Source: Clostridium sp. AWRP
GTDB taxonomy: Bacteria > Bacillota > Clostridia > Clostridiales > Clostridiaceae
Length of the DNA stretch: 64,000 bases
NCBI RefSeq assembly: GCF_004006395.2
Contig: NZ_CP029758.2
Location: 1,488,001-1,552,000 of the forward strand
Reading direction: 5' to 3'
How positions within the stretch are numbered: the first letter of the stretch is position 1; every line of letters begins with the position of its first letter. Of the stretch, positions 8,679 to 16,877 are shown piece by piece. The translations under genes were made by a program, and so were the position numbers. Under the pieces are notes generated by a model. The model made no database searches, was not told the origin of the DNA, and was given only the letters and a program-made list of their open reading frames with translations.

Positions 8679-10349
8679 TTAAAAATCTATGGCTCTTCCC
8701 CCTCTAGAGGATTTAATGTCTTCCGGACTAGTACGCTTTTCTTTAAAATCAGGATAAATATTAGATTCTCTAGATTTATAATCTGCACGATCTTCTTTAG
8801 GAGTTGCTGCTACAGCTCTTATATTGGCCCATTCACGTATAGCTCTAATTTGTTCAGCTTGTGTTACAACAAGAGGAACTGTATTAGTTATACTTTTTTC
8901 GAAGTCTTCAAGCTTAATGCTCCTATCTTCAAAATAGGCTTCATATAAAGCAGATATTACGACTTGTTCAATTTCTGATCCTACAAAACCTTCAGTCATA
9001 TTAGAAAATTTATTTAAAACATCATCATTTAATTGAAAGTTTCCCCTTACAAAATCATCTCTTAATCTCTTATTTATATGAACTTTAAATATATCTTTCC
9101 TCTCATTAAAAGTTGGCAAGTCTACAAAAAATATTTCATCAAAACGCCCTTTACGAAGTAATTCTGCAGGAAGTTGGCTTATATTGTTTGCAGTTGCTAC
9201 TACAAATACTGGTTCTGTTTTTTCTTGCATCCAAGTTAAGAAAGTGCCAAATATTCTTGTAGTAGTTCCACTGTCTCCAGAATTTTGTCCACGCATACCC
9301 TTTTCAATTTCATCTATCCAGAGTATTGAAGGAGAAACTGCTTCAGCAGTTCTTATAGCTTTCCTCATATTTTCTTCACTACTGCCAACTATTCCACTAA
9401 ATATTCTTCCCATATCAAGACGTAAAAGAGGAAGTTGCCACATGGCACTTATTGATTTTGCAATTAAGCTTTTACCACATCCAGGAACTCCAGTTATCAA
9501 AACTCCTTTAGGAGCAGGTAGTCCATATTTTTTTGCAGAATCAAGCCAAGATTTATTACGTTTCATAAGCCATTTTTTTAAATTTTGTAATCCACCTACA
9601 TCTTCAATTTTTAAGTTACTTTTTACAAATTCTAGTATGCCAGTTTTTTTAATAACCTGACACTTCTCGTCTAAAATTAGATCTATATCATTAGAATCTA
9701 AGGTACCATCTTGAGCCATTGCACGTGCAAAAGAATTTTCAGCTTCTTGAAGGGTTAATCCTAGTGCTGCTTTTGATAATCTTTCCTTTTCATCTTCATT
9801 AAGGTTTATTTTAATCCTTCCAGATCCATTAACTTCTATCATTTCATTTAATAGTGACTTTATCTCATCTGCATTTGGAAGGTTAAACTCTAATATACTT
9901 ATATCTTTTTGTAAATCTGTAGGCAAAACTAAACTTGGACAAACAAATAGCACATTTTTAGGCTTTGGATTTTGTTTTATAGAAGAAGATATGTCTCTTA
10001 TTTTTCGAACTATTTCATTATCTTGATTCCTTCCATTAACTCCAAAAAAAACGTGAAAGTCCTTTAAAACAAACACTGAGGCTTCGGAATACTTTTCTAT
10101 AAATTCCAAAGCTTTAATTGGTGCTTTCGTGTCTTCTGAACCTTTTTCATTTTCTCCAATTATTCCTGATGTTAAACTCCAAGTAAATATTTGTCTGGTA
10201 GTTCTTATAATTTCTTTATCTTTAACTACATCTCTTATTACCGATAAAATTCTATCTTCCTCCCAGGTAGGAATATATATATAAGGAAATCTAGCCTTTA
10301 ATAAACTACTCAAATCTCTTTTAAATTTGAAAGTGTTATTTTTTTCCAT
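8679..10349 (-). CDS. AAA ATPase, Ycf46 type
   Basis: This 556-residue ATPase has an N-terminal degenerate nucleotide-binding-like region (about 1-230) and a full AAA domain. Walker A GVPGCGKS is at 287-294, Walker B ILWIDE at 342-347, a sensor-1 region VVATANN near 384-390 and the arginine-finger segment RKGRFDE near 399-405. LPLLRLDMGRIFSGIVG and the overall plan match the plastid/cyanobacterial Ycf46 group. The C-terminus is a flexible charged stretch ending GGRAIDF, a tail shared with the next two upstream proteins. In the operon it is 26 bases after the helix-hairpin-helix gene. A role in remodelling or unfolding a partner is inferred from the AAA fold. Confidence 0.88.
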   Translation of the reverse strand: MEKNNTFKFKRDLSSLLKARFPYIYIPTWEEDRILSVIRDVVKDKEIIRTTRQIFTWSLTSGIIGENEKGSEDTKAPIKALEFIEKYSEASVFVLKDFHVFFGVNGRNQDNEIVRKIRDISSSIKQNPKPKNVLFVCPSLVLPTDLQKDISILEFNLPNADEIKSLLNEMIEVNGSGRIKINLNEDEKERLSKAALGLTLQEAENSFARAMAQDGTLDSNDIDLILDEKCQVIKKTGILEFVKSNLKIEDVGGLQNLKKWLMKRNKSWLDSAKKYGLPAPKGVLITGVPGCGKSLIAKSISAMWQLPLLRLDMGRIFSGIVGSSEENMRKAIRTAEAVSPSILWIDEIEKGMRGQNSGDSGTTTRIFGTFLTWMQEKTEPVFVVATANNISQLPAELLRKGRFDEIFFVDLPTFNERKDIFKVHINKRLRDDFVRGNFQLNDDVLNKFSNMTEGFVGSEIEQVVISALYEAYFEDRSIKLEDFEKSITNTVPLVVTQAEQIRAIREWANIRAVAATPKEDRADYKSRESNIYPDFKEKRTSPEDIKSSRGGRAIDF

Positions 10350-10375
10350 TAGTATCGCTCCTTAGTATCATATTG

Positions 10376-11143
10376 TTAAAAGTCAACAATTCTTCCGCTT
10401 TTAGTAGAAGTTTTATCATTTTCAGAATTATTCTCATGCTTGGTTTCAATTTTACTTACTACAATTAAGGGTTTAATTCTTTCAAATATATGAGGTTTTA
10501 GTAATAAGAGTTCTGCAAATTCATCTATTGAATTAAAGTATCCTTTAGTTTGTCTGTGATTTATTGCCTTTTTAGCAAGTATTAATCCTATGCCCGGTAA
10601 ATTAGCTATTTCATTTTCAGAAGCTATATTTATATCTACAATTTTATTTTTAGTATTTTCTTCATCAGTCATTTTTTCGTGTGAATTATTATATTCATTT
10701 TTTACAAATTCTTCTTTACTTAAATTATGTTTTACGTCAATATCACTTTTAATTGTTTCCATAGTTTCGTAATCTTTTAAGGATGATTTTGATAAATTAT
10801 GTTTAAGTATAATTTTATCTATTTCAGATTTTGATAAAATTTTCCCATGCTGTATGGCATCTAATCTAATGAGGTATTCGTTTCTTATTAAAAAAGCATG
10901 TACTATTCCAATTATACCTAAAATCAAAGTTAATATTCCAACTAAATTATTTGCTTTACCAATTATCATAACTATTATAAAAGGTATTGAATATATTAGT
11001 CCACAAAGTGACCATTTTATATATCTTACTTTATAAGAAATATAAAAAAATCCTATCCAATTAAAGAAACATAATGTAAAAGTAAAAAGTATCCATAAGG
11101 AATTCAAAATCTCCCACTTTTTGGCTCGAGATGTAATGCTCAT
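10376..11143 (-). CDS. Three-helix membrane protein with C-terminal helix-hairpin-helix domain
   Basis: Residues 1-12 hold the motif TSRAKKWE, then come three hydrophobic segments (about 13-36, 41-60, 65-84), a charged linker, a ComEA-like helix-hairpin-helix domain (VDINIASENEIANLPGIG, about 175-233) and a tail ending SGRIVDF. ComEA-like domains bind DNA or, in some proteins, other proteins. The N-terminal half is paralogous to the next gene (11168-11626). An ATG six codons upstream (11161) is possible, but the start here aligns with the paralogue and has a GGTG-type site. It may place DNA or protein at the membrane for the AAA ATPase; that is inference. Confidence 0.82.
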   Translation of the reverse strand: MSITSRAKKWEILNSLWILFTFTLCFFNWIGFFYISYKVRYIKWSLCGLIYSIPFIIVMIIGKANNLVGILTLILGIIGIVHAFLIRNEYLIRLDAIQHGKILSKSEIDKIILKHNLSKSSLKDYETMETIKSDIDVKHNLSKEEFVKNEYNNSHEKMTDEENTKNKIVDINIASENEIANLPGIGLILAKKAINHRQTKGYFNSIDEFAELLLLKPHIFERIKPLIVVSKIETKHENNSENDKTSTKSGRIVDF

Positions 11144-11167
11144 TTTGACACCAGCTTTCATAAAACA

Positions 11168-11626
11168 TTAAAAGTCTATTTTACGTCCTTGAATTTTTGG
11201 CTTTTCTTCAGTATCTTCATTAAATGTATCCTTTTTTAAATTTACATTCTCAATATTTTGACTCAAATTTGTATTGTTGCTTTCAGCATTAATCAGTTTA
11301 TCTATATCAGTATTACTTAGCCTTGATTCACTTAATTTCTTATCATATTTAATAAGGAAATCTTCTCTTATTTTGAATATATGAACTATACTTATTATCC
11401 CTGACATTATTATTCCATAGAACGTAATATCAGTAAATTTCCTCATTATTAGAGTTAAAATTAAAGGTATTGCATATAAAAAGCTGTAATATATCCATTT
11501 CTTACATTTTACCAAATAACCACAATATAAAAAAGCAAACCAGTTTGCAAATCCTAAAAAGAAAGTAAATATTACAAAGGCAGAGTTAACTATTTCCCAA
11601 GACTTACTTCTATTTGTTACATACAT
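11168..11626 (-). CDS. Three-helix membrane protein, short paralogue
   Basis: This roughly 152-residue protein shares the N-terminal TNRSKSWE motif and three hydrophobic segments with the neighbouring helix-hairpin-helix protein, including the shared pattern IVHxFxIRxxxLIxxD after the third segment. It lacks the helix-hairpin-helix domain and instead ends in a short polar tail, QGRKIDF, the same tail class as the ATPase and the paralogue. A GTG three codons upstream (11635) is an alternative start. It overlaps the end of the DUF2997 gene, so translation is probably coupled. I see no catalytic motif; a scaffold or anchor role is inferred. Confidence 0.8.
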   Translation of the reverse strand: MYVTNRSKSWEIVNSAFVIFTFFLGFANWFAFLYCGYLVKCKKWIYYSFLYAIPLILTLIMRKFTDITFYGIIMSGIISIVHIFKIREDFLIKYDKKLSESRLSNTDIDKLINAESNNTNLSQNIENVNLKKDTFNEDTEEKPKIQGRKIDF

Positions 11627-11843
11627 TTTGGTCACTAACTTCTAAGTTTTCATAATCATGATCTTGTAATATTACTTTCTCTGTTTTATAATACTCTTTT
11701 GTGTAATCAGAATCTATTGTTTTAGCTGACAACATATCCTCTAATATTTTAATATAATTAGTACATCTTTTGCCTTTTATACCTTGAACTTCTCCTTGTA
11801 CAGTCCCATCCTCAAAGATTTGAATTTTTATTCGTTTTGTCAA
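11610..11843 (-). CDS. DUF2997 family small protein
   Basis: This 77-residue protein is the first gene of the six-gene operon. It starts with TTG 7 bases after a GGAGGG site. The pattern IKIQIFEDGTVQGEVQGIKG, then a helix after CTNYIKILEDM, and TKEYY near residue 50 matches DUF2997, whose members read I-x-I-x-DG-x-V-x2-V-x-G-x-KG followed by a helix and EYY. DUF2997 genes sit next to DUF1257 and Ycf46 genes in cyanobacteria. A 25-residue acidic tail extends beyond the usual length. The function is unknown. Confidence 0.75.
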   Translation of the reverse strand: MTKRIKIQIFEDGTVQGEVQGIKGKRCTNYIKILEDMLSAKTIDSDYTKEYYKTEKVILQDHDYENLEVSDQNVCNK

Positions 11844-12026
11844 CTTTATCCCTCCATTATAAATAATTCATAAAGTATAAAATTTCTATATTACATGATT
11901 AATTATATATTTTCAATACATTATTTGCAACTTATGGAATTATAGTTACATTTAGATTTCCACATTTTCTATCAGATTTATATAATGAGTACTAGGTAAG
12001 CGTTAATAGGACCATATTACTTAAAA
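11844..12026. other. Upstream region of the AAA operon, no gene
   Basis: This AT-rich stretch holds the promoter side of the minus-strand operon and no convincing ORF. Around 12005-12012 the bases AATAGGAC recur as at 7040-7047 in the hypothetical gene, which hints that the remnant at 12027 originally extended further left and has decayed. Confidence 0.5.
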
Positions 12027-12120
12027 AATTCAGATACTTTGGGATATGTGGAGTCTATTTTAAGATGGGACAAAGACAAGTTTATGCCTATAACAGTTAG
12101 GTTGGTAGTATCAATGTAAA
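12027..12120 (+). pseudogene. 3' fragment of the 6411-7145 gene (right copy of 94-bp repeat)
   Basis: The sequence encodes the last 29 residues of the hypothetical gene (from SDTLGYVESILRWDKDKF to the stop) in an open frame, but there is no start codon or ribosome site in front. It is identical to 7053-7146 except for two silent changes. Such a 3'-end duplicate is what integration into the end of a gene leaves behind. Confidence 0.9.
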
Positions 12121-12122
12121 TT

Positions 12123-12158
12123 AAAAAAAGCTAAAGTGTATCTGCACTTTAGCTTTTT
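12123..12158. terminator. Bidirectional intrinsic terminator
   Basis: The stem AAAAAGCTAAAGTG pairs with CACTTTAGCTTTTT around a 6-base loop (12139-12144), with A-tract before and T-tract after. It can end the minus-strand PPOX gene transcript and anything coming from the left. Confidence 0.85.
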
Positions 12159-12164
12159 AAATCT

Positions 12165-12560
12165 TTAAAATTTAACGTTGTGAGAATTACCTTGCATATC
12201 ATAGAAGGTTGCATCAGCCTGGTCTATGTAGAATGTCTCAAAAGTAGGATCGCCTACTTTATACATATTTTTAAGCATAGGCATAGTATTTAAAACAGCC
12301 TCTTGTGACTCTTTAGAGGTATTAAAAACTGCCTTTCCATTTAATCTGAGCCATTTTCCTTCTGGAGAAGTTGCACTGATTTGCATCTTAGAATTGGCCT
12401 TTAATTGCTTATATACATTTTTTGTATTGGCAGTGCAAAAATATAATTTGTTGTCGTATTTCATTGCAAATCCAAAAGGACGTAATGCAGGTGCATCACC
12501 ATTTACAGTAGCAAGATAAAAAACTTTGTTGTCAGTTAAGAACTTTAAAACTTCATCCAT
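12165..12560 (-). CDS. Pyridoxamine 5'-phosphate oxidase-fold flavin protein
   Basis: This 131-residue protein has the split-barrel FMN-binding fold. FYLATVNGDAPALRPFGFAM at residues 13-32 is the usual first strand pair, followed by LYFCTANTKNVYKQL, which contacts the flavin phosphate in relatives. The length matches small single-domain members often annotated as general stress protein 26 or pyridoxamine-oxidase-related. The natural substrate is not known and true vitamin B6 oxidase activity is unlikely in an anaerobe. An AAAGGAGA site precedes the ATG. The gene is monocistronic, with a strong terminator behind it. Confidence 0.85.
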   Translation of the reverse strand: MDEVLKFLTDNKVFYLATVNGDAPALRPFGFAMKYDNKLYFCTANTKNVYKQLKANSKMQISATSPEGKWLRLNGKAVFNTSKESQEAVLNTMPMLKNMYKVGDPTFETFYIDQADATFYDMQGNSHNVKF

Positions 12561-12830
12561 AATTAGTATCTCCTTTTACTATAAAATATTTTTAAGATGT
12601 AACTAATTACATTTTAACACAAAAATTAGAATAGATAAATTATATGGTTAATTTTCCTATGAATAGTTAAAATCTACTTAAAAATTTTATTTGCAAAACA
12701 TGTTTTTTTATGGAGAATTATGATAAGCGTATGGTATTAATTAGACCACAATGCTATAATTGCCATGGAACAAATGAATAAAAGTATTCAAATTGAAATA
12801 ATTAGTATATGGTAACTGGGAGGAATAATT

Positions 12831-14222
12831 TTGTTTGATAAGCTATTAAAAAAAACAGATACAAGAGAAGCTCAATATGTGAGTTCAAATTATATACATA
12901 AGGATATACTTGTAAAACTTTTTTCTGATGTAACACAAGGTAAAATGACAAAACTAAGTTTAAGAGATGTAAGGTGCAGTGAAGTAGTAGAAAAGTGGAA
13001 TGAAGTTATAGATGTGATGTGTGAATCCAGAAAAAAAAGCATTCTTGAAACAAATGATGTATTACAAATGGTAATTAAAATGGATTCAATTAGAAATATT
13101 ATCAAAAGTGTGGATACACAAACAGAGCACTTACATTCCATGTCTCAAAATAGTGAAGAGCTAGAGGCATCTATTGAGGATGTTTCTAATATATCTCAAA
13201 AAATGTCAAACAATTCAAGTGACGTAAAAAAAGTATCTGAAAAAGGAATAAAAAATATACATGATTCAGTTGAATTTGTAAAAAAATCATTTAATGATAT
13301 TGACATAATAGACAAGCAAATGAAAGGTGTTAAGGAAAAAACCCATAAGATAAATGAAATAGTTGATATTGTAAAAGGTATTGCAGATCAAACAAGTTTA
13401 CTGTCACTAAATGCTTCAATTGAGGCAGCAAGAGCAGGGGAACAAGGTAAAGGATTTGCTGTTGTTGCAGATGAAGTAAGAAAACTTGCTGAAAATACTA
13501 CAAGTTCAGTTTTAGATATACAAAAAAATGTTTCGAATTTGCAAAAAGATATTGACTCATCAGTTGATAAAATCAATCAGACAGCTAAGCAATTAGAGTC
13601 AGGTAAAGACCTAGTTAACAGTTCACTAAATTCAATTAATTTAATTGGTAATTCAATAGACGGTGTTAACGAAACAATTAATCAAGTTGCAGCAGATACA
13701 GAGGAACAAACTGCAGCAACCCAGTCCTTTGCTAGTAGTATTATGGAGCTATCGCAGCATGCTGATCATATAGACAGTAATTGTAAAGGTATTGGGAAAT
13801 TTATATATGATTTAAGTAAAAGAATAGATTCTATGAGAGTTGAAATGCTTGAAAATAAAGGATGTCTCACAGATTGTGATATGGTAGAAATCTATAAAAC
13901 TGACCATTTACTTTGGAGATGGAGAATATATAATATGCTTCTTGGTAACGAAAAAGTAAATATTGATGCTGTAGGAGATTATAAGGGATGCAGACTTGGA
14001 AAGTGGTATTATAATATAGATATTGGTAAGTTAAAAAATAGCAAGGCCTTTGTAGAGTTAGAAAAATCACATATAGAATTACATGAAGTTGCAAAAGAAG
14101 CTGCTCTGGCATATGAGAAAAATGATATAAAGCTGTCAGAAGAATGCCTTGAAAGAATGGATATGTGTTCAAAAAAAGTATTTGCTCTAATGGATGAGAT
14201 AAAAAACTTTAAGACGAACTAA
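12831..14222 (+). CDS. Soluble chemoreceptor with C-terminal CZB zinc-binding domain
   Basis: This 463-residue methyl-accepting protein has no membrane segment. The signalling coiled coil has its tip near 184-222 (QTSLLSLNASIEAARAGEQG, then KGFAVVADEVRKLAE). The C-terminal part (about 357-440) carries the CZB pattern: a histidine in DHLLWRW, then CRLGKWYY, then a histidine pair in SHIELHEVA. CZB domains bind zinc and sense redox change or hypochlorite in characterised receptors. It starts with TTG 7 bases after GGGAGG. A TATAAT at 12755-12760 is a possible -10 element. It probably reports cytoplasmic redox or zinc state to the chemotaxis kinase. Confidence 0.9.
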   Translation: MFDKLLKKTDTREAQYVSSNYIHKDILVKLFSDVTQGKMTKLSLRDVRCSEVVEKWNEVIDVMCESRKKSILETNDVLQMVIKMDSIRNIIKSVDTQTEHLHSMSQNSEELEASIEDVSNISQKMSNNSSDVKKVSEKGIKNIHDSVEFVKKSFNDIDIIDKQMKGVKEKTHKINEIVDIVKGIADQTSLLSLNASIEAARAGEQGKGFAVVADEVRKLAENTTSSVLDIQKNVSNLQKDIDSSVDKINQTAKQLESGKDLVNSSLNSINLIGNSIDGVNETINQVAADTEEQTAATQSFASSIMELSQHADHIDSNCKGIGKFIYDLSKRIDSMRVEMLENKGCLTDCDMVEIYKTDHLLWRWRIYNMLLGNEKVNIDAVGDYKGCRLGKWYYNIDIGKLKNSKAFVELEKSHIELHEVAKEAALAYEKNDIKLSEECLERMDMCSKKVFALMDEIKNFKTN

Positions 14223-14251
14223 TGGTATTACATTTATATAGTTTCTAACTA

Positions 14252-14286
14252 AAAAATCAACTTATACGCAGTATAAGTTGATTTTT
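14252..14286. terminator. Bidirectional terminator between chemoreceptor and symporter
   Basis: A 16-bp stem (AAAAATCAACTTATAC at 14252-14267, complement at 14271-14286) with a 3-base loop lies between convergent genes and has A and T tracts on its two sides. Confidence 0.88.
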
Positions 14287-14322
14287 CATTTAGAACCACT
14301 ATAGATAAAAAATCAATATTTA

Positions 14323-15732
14323 TTAAGCAATGTTTTCTTCTTTGTCGATAGCAGATTCAACTTTATTTTTATCTATTGAATTAACAATTATATATGAAAG
14401 TAATCCTACAATTATACCAAAGATTATTGGATAATTAGAATCAACTCCATATTTAAAAAATGTTCCAGAAACTACTATAGTACTTAAAAATAATGATACA
14501 AGACCTGCTTTTGGACTGAATTTTTTAAGTACAAATGCAGCAAGTACAGGTACAAATACACATCCTGACAGATAAGCATAGGCCATATCCAGTGCTGTAA
14601 GTACATCTTGAATCAAAAATGCTATTACCATAACTCCAATTCCAATTAAACAAGCAAATAGTCTATTAATTACAATTGATTTCTTTTCATCAGGATTTTT
14701 ATTGATAAAACGAGCATACACATCATTGTAAAGTATAGTAGAAGATGCAAGGATAGAACCGCTAGCAACTGACATTGTAGCAGCCATAGCAGCAGCTATA
14801 ACAAAACCCTTAACTCCAATTGGCAGGAATAAAGAAACTCCTGAAACAAAGGCATTTTGAGGATCTTTTAATGATGGTAAAGCTATGTATACACACATAC
14901 CTAGTAAAATAGCAGCAGCTCCATATATCATGCTGTAAAATCCAGCTAGAATAGTTCCTCTTTTAGCAATCTTTCCATTTTTTGCAGTAAAAATACGCTG
15001 CCATATATCCTGTCCAATTATTAAACCAGGGATATACATTAGAAGATACATTACAATACTATCATATCCTATACCTGTTATACTAAGGTGTGATTGAGGT
15101 ACTGATGCCAAGATGTGGTGAATGCCGCCCATTTTTACTATAGCAAATATAGGAATTAATATAACAATACCAAGAGTTTTTATAACAAATTGAATGATAT
15201 CTGTTAAGGAAACAGACCACATTCCTCCTATAAAGGTATAAAATATTACAATTCCACCGCCAACTAGCATAGAAACTTGTGTATTCCATCCCATTATACC
15301 GCTTATTATTGCTCCAACAGATACAACTTGTACAACACTCATCATCATTGTATATACGAAGGTAAGTAATGAACTAAATATTCTTGCAGATTTACCATAG
15401 TTGTTTTCTATAACTTCATTAATACTAAGTGCTTTCATTTTTGAAAGCTTGGAGGAAACTAAAAATCCAAGTGCTATTAATCCTAAGCCTAAACTTCCTG
15501 CCAGCCAAATACCAGATATACCAAACGTATATCCTAATTTTGCACCACCTACTGTTGCCGCACCGCCTATTGCAAGGGCAGCCATGCATCCAAAAAACAT
15601 TGGGAATCCTAGTCTTCTACCAGCTACTAGATAATCTTCCTTTGTTTTTGTAAATTTTGTTGAGAAAATACCAATGCTTATCATTACAATAAAGTATAAA
15701 ATAATAATACCGTAATCAAATGTAGTTAACAT
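14323..15732 (-). CDS. Sodium:solute symporter (SSS family)
   Basis: This 469-residue protein has about 12-13 hydrophobic segments. The N-terminal pattern (YFIVMISIGIFSTKFTKTKEDY followed by LVAGRRLGFP) and the glycine-rich first helices are typical of the SSS family, which couples sodium entry to uptake of solutes such as proline, pantothenate or organic acids. An AAAGGAGG site precedes the ATG. It is divergent from etfB-etfA-dehydrogenase across a 335-base gap, so it could bring in the hydroxy acid that the dehydrogenase oxidises; this is inference from position. Exact substrate cannot be read from sequence. Confidence 0.88.
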   Translation of the reverse strand: MLTTFDYGIIILYFIVMISIGIFSTKFTKTKEDYLVAGRRLGFPMFFGCMAALAIGGAATVGGAKLGYTFGISGIWLAGSLGLGLIALGFLVSSKLSKMKALSINEVIENNYGKSARIFSSLLTFVYTMMMSVVQVVSVGAIISGIMGWNTQVSMLVGGGIVIFYTFIGGMWSVSLTDIIQFVIKTLGIVILIPIFAIVKMGGIHHILASVPQSHLSITGIGYDSIVMYLLMYIPGLIIGQDIWQRIFTAKNGKIAKRGTILAGFYSMIYGAAAILLGMCVYIALPSLKDPQNAFVSGVSLFLPIGVKGFVIAAAMAATMSVASGSILASSTILYNDVYARFINKNPDEKKSIVINRLFACLIGIGVMVIAFLIQDVLTALDMAYAYLSGCVFVPVLAAFVLKKFSPKAGLVSLFLSTIVVSGTFFKYGVDSNYPIIFGIIVGLLSYIIVNSIDKNKVESAIDKEENIA

Positions 15733-16067
15733 TTAATAACCTCCTTTAAATTTGTCTATACTTGATAGATTTTTAAATATAAATTTTTTGAATATTTATT
15801 AAAAAATTTATAATCTGTTAGTATTAAATTTTTTATGCACATAATCCATTTAATATTAATGGTAAATGGGAAGATGACGCTATTCCCAATATAAGATAAT
15901 ATTACTTGAAACGATGTTTCTTGATATAATAGTATCACTTATAAAATTAAAATCAATACAAATATACAAATTTTTATTATTTTTTTTGCATAATAATTCA
16001 TATTTTATATTGACTTGTCATTGTATTAATGATAATCTACGTGGTAAGACCACTAGGAGGAATATTT
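15733..16067. other. Divergent control region between symporter and etfB
   Basis: This 335-base AT-rich gap has no gene. It holds the etfB promoter and operator (listed separately) and a GAAAC-GAT-GTTTC palindrome at 15908-15920 that could be a regulator site for the symporter side. Confidence 0.6.
16010..16053 (+). promoter_or_regulatory. etfB promoter with TGGT-N3-ACCA operator
   Basis: The -35 TTGACT (16010-16015) and -10 TAATCT (16033-16038) are 17 bases apart. Immediately downstream, GTGGT-AAG-ACCAC (16041-16053) is an inverted repeat of the TGGT-N3-ACCA class bound by FadR-subfamily GntR regulators such as PdhR, LldR and GlcC. A FadR-type gene is encoded at 20664-21365. Binding there would block transcription start; lactate-type release is inferred. 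Confidence 0.72.
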
Positions 16068-16865
16068 ATGAATATAATTGTACTTATAAAAGAAGTCCCA
16101 GATATGGAAAAAGTAAGATTTGACAGTGAAAAAGGTGTTGTGGACAGGTCATCTGCTGAAGCAGAAATCAACCCCTTTGATCTAAATGCTCTGCAGGAGG
16201 CAGTTAACTTAAAAAACAAATTTGGGGGAGAGATAACTGCCATTACCATGGGGCTTCCAAGATCAGAAAAATCACTAAAGGATGCCTATGCTAGAGGTGC
16301 AGATAGGGGAATCCTTTTAACAGATAGAAAATTTGGTGGAGCTGATACATGGGCAACAGCCAATACCCTTGCGGCTAAAATAAAAAAGATAAAGGATTAT
16401 GATCTTATTATTTGTGGTGAGAAGTCTGTTGATGGAGATACAGCTCAAGTTGGAGCAGAAGTAGCTGAATTTTTAAATATACCCCATGCTTATTATGTTG
16501 AAAAAGTTAATGCTGTTTTGAGGAATGAAATTGAAGTAACCATTGAAAATATTTGTGGAAAGAAACAAAATAGAAAAATGAAAATGCCAGCACTAATAAG
16601 TGTAACTAAGAACATCAATTATCCTGAGTTGCCTTTGTTAGAAAGAAAGCTTGAATCATTAAAAATTGAAATGGAAAAATGTTCTTTAGAAAACCTTAGT
16701 GGATATATAAAAGAGGAAGAAGCAGGCTTTAATGGTTCTAAGACTAAAGTTGTTAAAATAGTGGTGCCAAAGGAAGTAAAGCGTGAAAGTAAAATTTATA
16801 AAGGCAATTTAAATTGTTATATAAAAGATGTAATTCATATGATGAAGGACAAAAATATAATATGA
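16068..16865 (+). CDS. etfB: Electron-transfer flavoprotein beta subunit
   Basis: This 265-residue protein is the beta subunit of a heterodimeric flavoprotein. The N-terminus NIIVLIKEVPDMEKVRF, the segment GADTWATANTLAAKI and the VDGDTAQVGAEVAEF motif that wraps the nucleotide are characteristic. The ATG at 16068 follows an AGGAGG site at 16053-16058; the frame is open further upstream but has no site there. It is followed by etfA after 12 bases and an FAD dehydrogenase. This gene order matches the lactate dehydrogenase/Etf complex of acetogens, where Etf bifurcates electrons from NADH; whether this one bifurcates is not proven. Confidence 0.93.
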   Translation: MNIIVLIKEVPDMEKVRFDSEKGVVDRSSAEAEINPFDLNALQEAVNLKNKFGGEITAITMGLPRSEKSLKDAYARGADRGILLTDRKFGGADTWATANTLAAKIKKIKDYDLIICGEKSVDGDTAQVGAEVAEFLNIPHAYYVEKVNAVLRNEIEVTIENICGKKQNRKMKMPALISVTKNINYPELPLLERKLESLKIEMEKCSLENLSGYIKEEEAGFNGSKTKVVKIVVPKEVKRESKIYKGNLNCYIKDVIHMMKDKNII

Positions 16866-16877
16866 GGTGGTGACAAC

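Noticed and set aside
9184..9660. A 158-codon plus-strand open frame opposite the AAA ATPase
   Set aside because: It lies wholly antisense within a strongly supported gene, has no ribosome site and resembles no protein family.
15908..15920. A CcpA catabolite-repression site in the symporter upstream region
   Set aside because: GAAAC-GAT-GTTTC is palindromic but misses the central CG arrangement of the cre consensus.
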